The notes beneath the pieces are model-generated. The model was not told where the DNA came from. It made no database searches and was given only the letters and a program-made list of their open reading frames with translations. A stretch of 64,000 nucleotides of DNA from Pseudomonadota bacterium. Its GTDB lineage: Bacteria > Pseudomonadota > Alphaproteobacteria > Sphingomonadales > Sphingomonadaceae. The stretch is from the NCBI GenBank assembly GCA_020160755.1, contig JAIUPN010000001.1, positions 744,001 through 808,000 of the forward strand, read 5' to 3'. Of the stretch, positions 54,203 to 64,000 are shown one piece after another (positions within the stretch are counted from its first letter, which is position 1; each line of letters starts with the position of its first letter). Position numbers and translations under genes: made by a program.

Positions 54203-54242
54203 GGGGCGTCTCTCTTTCTACGCATTCCCATAAGGACTGGCG

Positions 54243-54710
54243 TCAGGATTCGAACATTGTTTCCAATGTCCGGCTCAGCAGAACGGCCGCCTCGCTCCAG
54301 CACGACATATCGTCGGGCGCAGCCGCGGACCGCGCACCTGTGACCAGCAAGAGGATGGCCGGGCCTCCATTGCTCACAATGATTCCTTCGGGACGAGTCC
54401 CTGGCGGGCAGCGGTTCAAGCCGTCGCCGCTAGCGCGCAGGAAGGCCGCGCGAAGCGTTGCGAGATTCGCCTTGCCAAGCTGACCCTTCTTGACCGATCG
54501 TTCCAGATCGGGGTCTTCGCAACGCTCCCGCAAAGCCACCGGCGTCAGCGAATATGTCCCCGTGATCAGGTCGATTTGCACATGCCCCGCCGGGCACCAT
54601 TCGGACCCACCGATGGTCGAAAAAATCGACGCCGTTTGACCGGGGCGAAAATCGTCTCGCGATACGGCAGGCTGGCCCGCCAGCATCAACGCCGTGACAA
54701 TTCCCATCAT
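54243..54710 (-). CDS. Exported protein of unknown function
   Basis: A 155-residue protein with a short hydrophobic N terminus (about 1-14) that could be a signal peptide. The mature part has four cysteines ([32 protein letters not shown]), probably two disulphides. The family is not recognised. The start is uncertain between ATG 54710 and 54707, and a TTG at 54713. It lies between DUF2200 and serB on the same strand. Confidence 0.55.
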   Translation of the reverse strand: MMGIVTALMLAGQPAVSRDDFRPGQTASIFSTIGGSEWCPAGHVQIDLITGTYSLTPVALRERCEDPDLERSVKKGQLGKANLATLRAAFLRASGDGLNRCPPGTRPEGIIVSNGGPAILLLVTGARSAAAPDDMSCWSEAAVLLSRTLETMFES

Positions 54711-54748
54711 CAAAGGAGCATCTCCGGTTCCGATCTATCGCGACTCTC

Positions 54749-55633
54749 TCACCCCATCACCCACTGCCGCCGCGAATAGCCCTGCGCCCAGAGCAGCGCG
54801 GTCAAATCATGATGGCGGATCACCGCCGCTGCCGCCTCGCCCGCGGCGGGGTGCGGATAATAGCCGATCCCCAGCCCCGCGCTCGTGATCATCGGAATGT
54901 CGTTCGCGCCGTCGCCGACCGCCAGCGTCTCGGCGAGCGGCAGGCCGTGCTTCGCCGCCTCGGCCTTCAGCGTCTCGAGCTTCGCCGAACTGTCGACGAT
55001 CGGCTCGGTCACCTTGCCCGTCAGCTTGCCGCCCGCGATCTCCAGCTCGTTCGCGACGATCCGGTCGAACCCGATCGCCTCGCCGACCGGGCCGGCAAAG
55101 GCGGTGAAGCCGCCCGAAATCAGGATCGAGTGCGCGCCGTGCGCCTTCATCGTCTGCACCAGCGTGCGCGCGCCGCGCGTCAGCTTGACCCGCTCCATCC
55201 GGCATTCGGCCAAGGTCGATTCGGGCATCCCCGCGAGCAGCCCGACGCGCTCGATCAGCGCGGCGCGAAAATCGAGCTCGCCGCGCATCGCGCGTTCGGT
55301 GATCGCCGCGATCTGCGGCTTCAGCCCGGCATAGTCGGCGAGTTCGTCGATGCATTCGACGGTGATCATCGTCGAATCCATGTCGGCGATGATCAGCTTT
55401 TTCGTCCGGTCGCCCAGCGGCTGGACGACGATGTCGAGCGCGCCATGGTCCATATGCGCCAGTTCCTTGCGCGCGCTGACGAGGCTGCCGTGAAAGACGA
55501 TATCCGCCGCGTCATGCTCGTCGAGCCAGTGCGGCGCGCCGACATCGTGCCCCGTCGCCGCGAGCCGGTCGATCCCCTCGCGAACCACCTCGTCGGTCAG
55601 CTTTCCGGCTGCTATCAGCGTGGCTACGAACAT
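54749..55633 (-). CDS. serB: Phosphoserine phosphatase
   Basis: A 294-residue HAD-family enzyme for the last step of serine synthesis. The phosphatase motif DMDSTMIT (Asp84 nucleophile, Asp86) is followed by [13 protein letters not shown] and by GDGANDIPM near the C terminus. The N-terminal part (about 1-75) is the variable extra domain of bacterial SerB. The ATG at 55633 overlaps the ATG of miaA on the other strand. Confidence 0.94.
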   Translation of the reverse strand: MFVATLIAAGKLTDEVVREGIDRLAATGHDVGAPHWLDEHDAADIVFHGSLVSARKELAHMDHGALDIVVQPLGDRTKKLIIADMDSTMITVECIDELADYAGLKPQIAAITERAMRGELDFRAALIERVGLLAGMPESTLAECRMERVKLTRGARTLVQTMKAHGAHSILISGGFTAFAGPVGEAIGFDRIVANELEIAGGKLTGKVTEPIVDSSAKLETLKAEAAKHGLPLAETLAVGDGANDIPMITSAGLGIGYYPHPAAGEAAAAVIRHHDLTALLWAQGYSRRQWVMG

Positions 55634-56591
55634 GGCTGCTCCTTCTTCATCCTCCGGCGACGCGCCGCCTCTCGCACTTATTGCTGGCCCCACCGCCAGC
55701 GGCAAGAGCGCATTGGCAATCGCGCTCGCAAAAGCGCTCGGAAACGGGATCGTCGTCAACGCCGACGCCAGTCAGGTCTATGCCGACCTCGCGATCCTGT
55801 CAGCGCGCCCGTCCGATGACGAGATGGACGGCGTGCCGCACCATCTGTTCGGCCATGTCGACGCCGCCGAGGCGCACAACGCCGCGCGCTGGGCCGATGA
55901 AGCGCGCGCCGTCATTGCGGCGGCACACCGCGCCGGCGCGGTTCCGATCCTCGTCGGGGGCACCGGCCTCTATTTCCGCACCCTCCTCGACGGGATCGCG
56001 CCCGTCCCCGAAATCGCCCCCGATATCCGCGCCGTCGTGCGCGCGCTGCCGGTCGCCGACGCGCACGCCGCGCTGACGACCGCCGACCCCGCCGCCGCCG
56101 CGCGCCTCAACCCCGCCGACACCACGCGCGTCGCGCGCGCGCTCGAAGTCGTGCGTTCGACCGGCCGTACTCTTGCCGACTGGCAAGCCGCGACCGAGGG
56201 CGGCATCGCGGGCGACGTCACGCTCGCGCCGCTGATCCTCCTGCCGCCGCGCGACTGGCTCCGCGCCCGCTGCGACCGGCGCCTCGTCCAGATGTTCGAA
56301 ACAGGCGCGATCGAGGAAACCGAAGCGCTGCTCGCGCGCGACCTCGACCCCGCCCTCCCCGCGATGCGCGCGATCGGCGTGCCGCAGATCGCCGGCTATC
56401 TTCGCGGCGAGATCGACCGCGCCAACGCGCTCGAGGCAGCGCAAGCCGCCACCCGCCAATATGCAAAGCGCCAGTTTACGTGGTTTCGCCACCAGCCCCC
56501 ATCCGATTGGCTGCGCCATGAAGAATCATTAAACATCGATTCGATCAACAATTTAGCAATATTATTACGTGATAAGCTGTTGACAGGATAG
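55632..56591 (+). CDS. miaA: tRNA dimethylallyltransferase
   Basis: A 319-residue enzyme that adds a dimethylallyl group to A37 of tRNAs reading UNN codons. The P-loop GPTASGKS is at 19-26. [24 protein letters not shown] and the C-terminal [15 protein letters not shown] are as expected. The start is the ATG at 55632 or a GTG at 55620; either overlaps the start of serB on the other strand. A hairpin follows before ilvB. Confidence 0.94.
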   Translation: MAAPSSSSGDAPPLALIAGPTASGKSALAIALAKALGNGIVVNADASQVYADLAILSARPSDDEMDGVPHHLFGHVDAAEAHNAARWADEARAVIAAAHRAGAVPILVGGTGLYFRTLLDGIAPVPEIAPDIRAVVRALPVADAHAALTTADPAAAARLNPADTTRVARALEVVRSTGRTLADWQAATEGGIAGDVTLAPLILLPPRDWLRARCDRRLVQMFETGAIEETEALLARDLDPALPAMRAIGVPQIAGYLRGEIDRANALEAAQAATRQYAKRQFTWFRHQPPSDWLRHEESLNIDSINNLAILLRDKLLTG

Positions 56592-56622
56592 AATCATACA
56601 CCTATTGCCCGCAACCCTGTTG

Positions 56623-56645
56623 CAGCGCACAAGCGCTGCGTTTTT
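56623..56645 (+). terminator. Terminator or attenuator-like hairpin between miaA and ilvB
   Basis: A perfect 7-bp GC stem (GCAGCGC and GCGCTGC) around a 4-base loop is followed by a T-rich run. It can end the miaA transcript. It lies 20 bases before the GTG start of ilvB, so it could also control read-through into ilv. Confidence 0.7.
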
Positions 56646-56665
56646 GTGTTGGAAGGAGTTTCGTC

Positions 56666-58420
<1,755 letters not shown>

Positions 58421-58424
58421 CATC

Positions 58425-58943
58425 ATGAAAATCAAGACCGAAGCCGGCGAGCGCCATGTGCTCGCCATCACCGTCGATAACGAGGCCGGGGTGCTCGCCA
58501 AGATCACCGGCCTGTTCACCGCGCGCGGCTACAACATCGAAAGCCTGACCGTGGCCGACATCAGCTCGGACCATGCGTTGAGCCGCATCACGATCGTCAC
58601 CAACGGCCCGCCGCCGGTGATCGATCAGATCATCGCGCAGCTCGAACGCCTCGTTCCCGTCCACAAGGTGGTCGACCTCAACGACGCGGGCGAAGCGCAT
58701 GTCGAACGCGAAATCGCGCTCGTGAAGGTCGCGGGAACCGGCGAGAAGCGCATCGAGGCGTTGCGCCTCGCCGACGTCTTCCGCGCCAAGGTCGTCGACA
58801 CGACACTGACCAGCTTTATCTTCGAAATCACCGGGAACAGCGACAAGGTCGACCGCTTCATCGCGCTGATGCGCGAATGCGGGCTGGTCGAGGTCGGCCG
58901 CACCGGCGTCGTCGCCATCGCCCGCGGGCCGGAGGCGCTCTAA
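58425..58943 (+). CDS. ilvN: Acetolactate synthase small (regulatory) subunit
   Basis: A 172-residue subunit that activates the large subunit and gives feedback inhibition by valine. The N-terminal ACT domain has AITVDNEAGVLAKITGLFTARGYNIE. The second domain (about 85-170) has REIALVKVAG and LMRECGLVEVGRTGVVAIARG. It begins four bases after ilvB. Confidence 0.95.
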   Translation: MKIKTEAGERHVLAITVDNEAGVLAKITGLFTARGYNIESLTVADISSDHALSRITIVTNGPPPVIDQIIAQLERLVPVHKVVDLNDAGEAHVEREIALVKVAGTGEKRIEALRLADVFRAKVVDTTLTSFIFEITGNSDKVDRFIALMRECGLVEVGRTGVVAIARGPEAL

Positions 58944-60080
<1,137 letters not shown>

Positions 60081-60088
60081 CGGCGAAA

Positions 60089-60119
60089 ATCCTCCCTGTC
60101 GCGCAGCGACGGGGAGGAT
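60089..60119. repeat. Hairpin related to the 45120-45258 repeat
   Basis: ATCCTCCCTGTCGC faces GCGACGGGGAGGAT with a 3-base loop; 13 of 14 positions pair. The first ten bases match the arm starts of the inverted repeat at 45120-45258. It lies directly after ilvC and may end that transcript. Confidence 0.7.
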
Positions 60120-60162
60120 CCATGGCCTTCCACATTCGCGGGCGAAGCGCTAGGACCGGAGC

Positions 60163-60765
60163 ATGTCCTCCGACCTCCCCTTCGCCTGCGCCTGCGGCGC
60201 CATCTCCGGCACCCTGCTCGATGTCGGCCCCGATCAGGGCGACCATGTGGTGTGCCATTGCACCGACTGTCAGGATCTGACACGCCATCTGGGCCACGCC
60301 GACCGCGTGCTCGACGCGCATGGCGGCAGCGCGCTCTACCAGTCGCGCTGCGCGCGTCTGCGCATCGACACCGGCCGCGAGCGGCTCGCCTGCGTCCATC
60401 TGACCGACAAGCCGACGCTGCGCTGGTACGCCTCATGCTGCGGGATGCCGCTGTTCAACACCTATGCGAACGGCAAGCTTCCCTACATCACCACCCAGCT
60501 CGCCGCCTGCGATCCGGCGAAGCGCGAGGCGCTGGTCGGGCCGCCGCGCGGTCATCTTTTTACGCAGGATGGTATCGGCGACACGAGCGCGCTGCCCGAA
60601 ATGAGCATGGGCCAGCTGATGCGCCGTTTCTTCCCGCGCATGATCCGGGACCTGCTGTCGGGCAATCGCCGGCGCTGCCCGCTGTTCGACGCGAAAACCC
60701 TCGAACCGATCGCCAAACCTCATCGATTGACCGGCGAAGAAATGCTTGCGCTCCGCCGTCGCTGA
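60163..60765 (+). CDS. DUF6151 / GFA-like zinc-binding protein
   Basis: A 200-residue protein with a GFA-like zinc-binding layout. The cysteines are ACACG near residue 10, CHCTDCQ near 32-37 and ASCCGMPLF near 90-95. In the GFA family these bind zinc; some members add glutathione to formaldehyde. Here the remaining sequence follows the DUF6151 type and the function is unknown. The start ATG at 60163 has GGAGC before it. It lies between ilvC and bioF on the same strand. Confidence 0.75.
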   Translation: MSSDLPFACACGAISGTLLDVGPDQGDHVVCHCTDCQDLTRHLGHADRVLDAHGGSALYQSRCARLRIDTGRERLACVHLTDKPTLRWYASCCGMPLFNTYANGKLPYITTQLAACDPAKREALVGPPRGHLFTQDGIGDTSALPEMSMGQLMRRFFPRMIRDLLSGNRRRCPLFDAKTLEPIAKPHRLTGEEMLALRRR

Positions 60766-60817
60766 GGCGGCACGCACGCCTTTGTCATTTCGATCCGATG
60801 CCCTAAGGGGAGCCCCG

Positions 60818-61957
60818 ATGCCGGGCCTCTCTCCCTTCTCTGCCCATCGCGCCGATCTCGCGGCGCTGGCGCACGACAGCCGCCGCCGCACCCTTGCGCA
60901 GCGCGCGGGGCGCGATTTCGCGTCGAACGACTATCTCGGCCTCGCCGATAGCGAAGCCTTGCGCGCCGCGCTCGCCGCAGGGATCGAACGCGGCCTGCCC
61001 GCGGGCTCGGGCGGCTCGCGCCTGCTGCGCGGCAACCACGCCGAGCATGAAGCGCTCGAAGCGCACGCCGCGCGCCACTATGGCAGCGAGGCCGCGCTCT
61101 TCTTCCCCACCGGTTTCGCCGCCAACGCCGCGCTGTTCGCGGCGCTCCCGCAACGCGGTGATCTCGTCGTCCATGACGAGCTGATCCACGCGAGCGCGCA
61201 CGACGGCATGAAGCTCGGCCGCGCGGGCACCATCGCCGCCGCGCACAATGACGCGCAGGCCTTCGACGACATCATAACCCGCTGGCGCGCCGGCGGCGGC
61301 GCGGGCACCCCGTGGATCGCGGTCGAAAGCCTCTATTCGATGGACGGCGACCGCGCCCCGCTCGCTGCCCTCGCCGCCGTCGCCGACCGCCACGACGCCA
61401 TCCTCGTCGTCGACGAAGCGCACGCGACCGGCGTGTTCGGCCCCGGCGGCGCGGGCCTCGCGCACGGCCTCGCGCGCCGCGACAATCTCGTCACCCTCCA
61501 CACCTGTGGCAAGGCGCTCGGCGCCGAAGGCGCTTTGCTCTGTGGCCCCGCGATCGCCTGCGACTTCCTCGTCAACCGCGGCCGCCCCTTCATTTTCTCG
61601 ACCGCGCCCTCGCCCTTGATGGCGTGGCTCGTCCGTCAGGCGATCGAGATCGTCGCGAACGAGCCCGAGCGGCAGGAGCGCCTCCACGGCCTCGTACGCC
61701 ACGCCGCCGAACGCCTCGTCCCGCTCGGCATCCCCGCCAGCGGCACCCAGATCCTGCCCGTGATCATCGGCGACAACGACCGCACGATGCGTATCGCGGG
61801 CAGCCTCCAAGGCGCGGGCTTCGACATTCGCGGTATCCGCCCGCCCACCGTGGCGCCTGGAACCGCGCGGCTGCGCATCGCGATCACGCTCAATGTTGAC
61901 GAAGATAACATTGACGATATGGCCGATGCGCTTGCCTCGGCGATGGCCTCGGCATGA
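60818..61957 (+). CDS. bioF: 8-amino-7-oxononanoate synthase
   Basis: A 379-residue PLP enzyme of biotin synthesis that joins pimeloyl-thioester and alanine. The PLP lysine is Lys232 in HTCGKALGAEGA. NDYLGLAD, GSGGSRLLRGNH, FPTGFAANAALF and VDEAHATGVFG are all as expected. The ATG at 60818 follows AGGGGAG. Its stop overlaps the bioD start by four bases (ATGA). Confidence 0.95.
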   Translation: MPGLSPFSAHRADLAALAHDSRRRTLAQRAGRDFASNDYLGLADSEALRAALAAGIERGLPAGSGGSRLLRGNHAEHEALEAHAARHYGSEAALFFPTGFAANAALFAALPQRGDLVVHDELIHASAHDGMKLGRAGTIAAAHNDAQAFDDIITRWRAGGGAGTPWIAVESLYSMDGDRAPLAALAAVADRHDAILVVDEAHATGVFGPGGAGLAHGLARRDNLVTLHTCGKALGAEGALLCGPAIACDFLVNRGRPFIFSTAPSPLMAWLVRQAIEIVANEPERQERLHGLVRHAAERLVPLGIPASGTQILPVIIGDNDRTMRIAGSLQGAGFDIRGIRPPTVAPGTARLRIAITLNVDEDNIDDMADALASAMASA

Positions 61958-62562
61958 CGCGCTTCGTCGTCACCGGCACCGACACCGGCATCGGAAAAAC
62001 CATCTTTTCTGCGGCTTTGGCGCGGGCCACCGGCGCACCCTACTGGAAACCGATCCAGTCGGGCCTCGAAGAGGAAACCGACACCGAGATCGTCGCGCGC
62101 CTCGCGAGCGTGCCGGTTCGCGCCGAAGCGTACCGCCTCGTCACGCCCGCCTCGCCGCATATCGCCGCCGAAATTGACGGCGTTAACATTGACGTCGAAA
62201 AACTGACCCCGCCGCCCGGCGACCTGATCGTCGAGGGCGCGGGCGGCGCGCTCGTCCCCGTCACGCGCACCACCCTCTACGCCGACCTCTTCGCGAAATG
62301 GCAGGTCCCGGTGATCGTCTGCGCGCGCACCGCGCTCGGCACGATCAACCACAGCCTGCTGACGATCGAGGCGCTCCGGTCGCGCGGCGTCCCGATCCAC
62401 GGCCTCGCCTTCCTCGGCGATGCGGTCGAGGACAGCGAGGCGATCATATCCGGGATTTCGGGTGTCCGCCGCTTGGGCCGGTTGCCGGTCATCGATCCGC
62501 TAAACGGCGAAACGCTGGCCGATGCGTTCAAAGCGAACTTCAACGTCGCCGACTTCCTCTAA
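61954..62562 (+). CDS. bioD: Dethiobiotin synthetase
   Basis: A 202-residue ATP-dependent enzyme that closes the ureido ring of dethiobiotin. The P-loop GTDTGIGKT is at 8-16; KPIQSGLEEETDTE and VEGAGGALVP follow. It is translationally coupled to bioF. A long inverted repeat separates it from bioA. Confidence 0.94.
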   Translation: MTRFVVTGTDTGIGKTIFSAALARATGAPYWKPIQSGLEEETDTEIVARLASVPVRAEAYRLVTPASPHIAAEIDGVNIDVEKLTPPPGDLIVEGAGGALVPVTRTTLYADLFAKWQVPVIVCARTALGTINHSLLTIEALRSRGVPIHGLAFLGDAVEDSEAIISGISGVRRLGRLPVIDPLNGETLADAFKANFNVADFL

Positions 62563-62565
62563 ACC

Positions 62566-62674
62566 TCGTCATTCCCGCGAACGCGGGAACCCAGCGAAAG
62601 CAAGGACTCCAACCGCAAGGTTGGCCTTTTGTTACACGGGCAGAACTGGGTTCCCGCTTTCGCGGGAATGACGA
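62566..62674. repeat. Long inverted repeat between bioD and bioA (REPIN-like)
   Basis: Two 29-base arms (62566-62594 and 62646-62674) are complementary at 28 of 29 positions. Each arm is itself a small hairpin (TTCCCGCG/CGCGGGAA on the left; TTCCCGC..GCGGGAA on the right). The inner part has CCAACC-GCA-AGGTTGG with a short T-run. The arm starts TCGTCATTCCCGC, similar to the REP-like units elsewhere. It holds no reading frame. Confidence 0.8.
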
Positions 62675-62693
62675 AGGAGTATAGGGACGCGCG

Positions 62694-63962
62694 ATGACCA
62701 CGAACCAATCCCCCGTCTGGCACCCCTTTACCCAGCACGGTCTCGGCGACCTCATCCCGCTGATTTCGCGCGCCAAAGATGCGCGCCTCTACGATGCGAA
62801 CGGCCAAAGCTGGATCGACGCGATCTCCAGCTGGTGGGTCACCACCCACGGTCACGCGCACCCGCGCATCATGGCCGCGATCCGCGCCCAGACCGAAAAG
62901 CTCGACCAGCTCATCTTCGCCGGCTGGACGCACGAGCCCGCCGAGACGCTCGCCGCCGAACTGGTCCGCATCACCCCCGCCCCGCTCACGCGCGTCTTCT
63001 TTTCGGACTCGGGATCGACCAGCGTCGAGGTCGCGCTCAAGATGGCGCTCGGCTACTGGTTCAACATCGGCGAGCCACGCAGCCGCATCCTCGTGCTCGA
63101 ACACAGCTATCACGGCGACACGATCGGTACGATGTCGGTCGGCGAACGCGGCGTCTACAACCGCGCGTGGCAGCCGCTGCTGTTCGACGTCGGCACCATC
63201 CCCTTCCCTTACGAAGGACTCGAACAGGCGACACTCGACGCACTCGAAGCCGCGTGCGCCCAAAAGCCTGCGGCCTTCATCGTCGAACCGCTCATCCTCG
63301 GCGCGGGCGGGATGCTGATCTATCCCGCATGGGTGCTCGCCGAGATGCGCGCGATCTGCGCGCGCCACAATGTCCTGTTTATCGCCGACGAGGTGATGAC
63401 CGGCTGGGGCCGCACCGGCACGCGCTTCGCGTGCGACCAGGCGGGCGTGATCCCCGACATCGTCTGCCTGTCGAAGGGCCTGACCGGCGGCAGCCTGCCG
63501 CTCGCGGTCACGCTCTGCATCGAGCCGATCTACGAAGCGCATTTTTCGACCGACCGCGCAAAAACATTCTATCATTCGTCGAGTTACACCGCCAACCCGA
63601 TCGCCTGCGCCGCCGCGAACGCGAACCTCGAAATCTGGCACGACGAGCCGGTGCAACAGCGCATCGACGCGCTCGCCGACGCGCAGGCCGCACATCTCTC
63701 GCTGCTTTCGCACGATCCGCGCGCCCAAAACCCGCGCCGCCTCGGCACGATCGCCGCGCTCGATATCGTCGTCCCCGACAGCGGTTATCTCTCGAACCTC
63801 GCGCCGCGCCTGATCGCCTTTTATCGCGACCGCGGCGTCCTCCTCCGTCCGCTCGGTAACACGCTCTACGTCATGCCGCCCTATTGCATCACCGCCGACG
63901 AGCTCGCGCAGGTCTGGGACGCGGTCAGTACATCCCTCGACGCGGTTCGGGATCCGGCCTGA
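62694..63962 (+). CDS. bioA: Adenosylmethionine-8-amino-7-oxononanoate aminotransferase
   Basis: A 422-residue class III PLP aminotransferase that makes 7,8-diaminopelargonate in biotin synthesis, with S-adenosylmethionine as usual amino donor. The N-terminal WHPFTQHG and SSWWVTTHGH are typical of BioA. The cofactor contacts FSDSGSTSVEVALKMA and SYHGDTIGTMS, then DEVMTGWGRTG and Lys261 in LSKGLTGG, are present. It begins 20 bases after the repeat. Confidence 0.95.
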   Translation: MTTNQSPVWHPFTQHGLGDLIPLISRAKDARLYDANGQSWIDAISSWWVTTHGHAHPRIMAAIRAQTEKLDQLIFAGWTHEPAETLAAELVRITPAPLTRVFFSDSGSTSVEVALKMALGYWFNIGEPRSRILVLEHSYHGDTIGTMSVGERGVYNRAWQPLLFDVGTIPFPYEGLEQATLDALEAACAQKPAAFIVEPLILGAGGMLIYPAWVLAEMRAICARHNVLFIADEVMTGWGRTGTRFACDQAGVIPDIVCLSKGLTGGSLPLAVTLCIEPIYEAHFSTDRAKTFYHSSSYTANPIACAAANANLEIWHDEPVQQRIDALADAQAAHLSLLSHDPRAQNPRRLGTIAALDIVVPDSGYLSNLAPRLIAFYRDRGVLLRPLGNTLYVMPPYCITADELAQVWDAVSTSLDAVRDPA

Positions 63963-64000
63963 TCGCCAGCCGCACGAGATCGCTCCGGTCCAGCGGCACG
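63925..64000 (-). CDS. 3' end of an unidentified gene (partial, minus strand)
   Basis: The minus-strand frame that stops at 63925-63927 is open to the end of the window and reads protein-like (PLDRSDLVRLAIRPDPEPRR near the end). Its last codons would overlap the bioA 3' end by 38 bases. Only about 24 residues are visible, so no function can be given. Confidence 0.35.
   Translation of the reverse strand, partial: VPLDRSDLVRLAIRPDPEPRRGMY

Overview
The window is a 64-kb, GC-rich (mid-60s % by eye), densely packed chromosomal segment of a sphingomonad alphaproteobacterium. Protein style and gene order (aroA-cmk-rpsA-ihfB, gatCAB, a class II aroA, regB/regA beside a quinol oxidase operon) fit Sphingopyxis or a close relative; the genus is an inference, not a demonstrated match. 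Almost everything is core or housekeeping gene content. Many genes overlap by 1-4 bases (ATGA, TTGA, TAATG junctions). No gene-free stretch exceeds about 300 bases; the longest are the rpsA leader (13272-13545) and the region before the LuxR gene (52154-52398).

Layout. 1-2460: the end of an integrated mobile element, with a beta-class DNA methyltransferase and a large serine recombinase whose stop codon lies inside the 3' part of a tRNA-Gly gene. 2604-10606: dinB, prfC, an enoyl-CoA hydratase with a palindromic operator, an HD-domain protein, a pair of overlapping exported-protein genes and an Rrf2 regulator. 10661-15746: tRNA-Ala, a FYDLN-type zinc-ribbon protein, aroA-cmk, rpsA and ihfB. 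15786-23756: a two-gene ABC-2 exporter, tRNA-Leu(TAA), a CelD/FemAB-like acetyltransferase, a solute-binding lipoprotein, DUF4112, a prolyl oligopeptidase and a ROK fructokinase.

23765-30531 (minus strand): one apparent operon read cyoA-cyoB-cyoC-cyoD-surf1-regB-regA. It encodes a haem-copper ubiquinol oxidase, a SURF1 assembly factor and a complete quinone-responsive RegB/RegA two-component system. There is no cyoE. This is the most interesting functional unit in the window. 30701-37426: an MHS-type transporter, a DUF1905 protein, tRNA-Tyr, rlmB, a 2Fe-2S ferredoxin, an AlkA-type glycosylase, a trigger factor with an unusual His-rich and Lys/Ala-rich tail, and tRNA-Leu(TAG).

37429-54710: a periplasmic amidohydrolase, several signal-peptide proteins of unknown function, gatB-gatA-gatC, a DUF4153 membrane protein, a DUF3089 lipase-like protein, ruvX, DUF1294, pyrB with an overlapping degenerate dihydroorotase homologue, a DUF4189 protein, a LuxR-family regulator behind a perfect 16-bp palindrome, and DUF2200. 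54749-63962: divergent serB and miaA with overlapping start codons, ilvB-ilvN-ilvC, a DUF6151-like protein and bioF-bioD-bioA. Several families of intergenic palindromes (REP/MITE-like) are scattered through the window.

I see no CRISPR array, no insertion sequence with a transposase, no rRNA and no anti-phage island beyond the lone methyltransferase. No wholly new system is evident; the better candidates for new biology are regulatory and architectural and are listed as findings.
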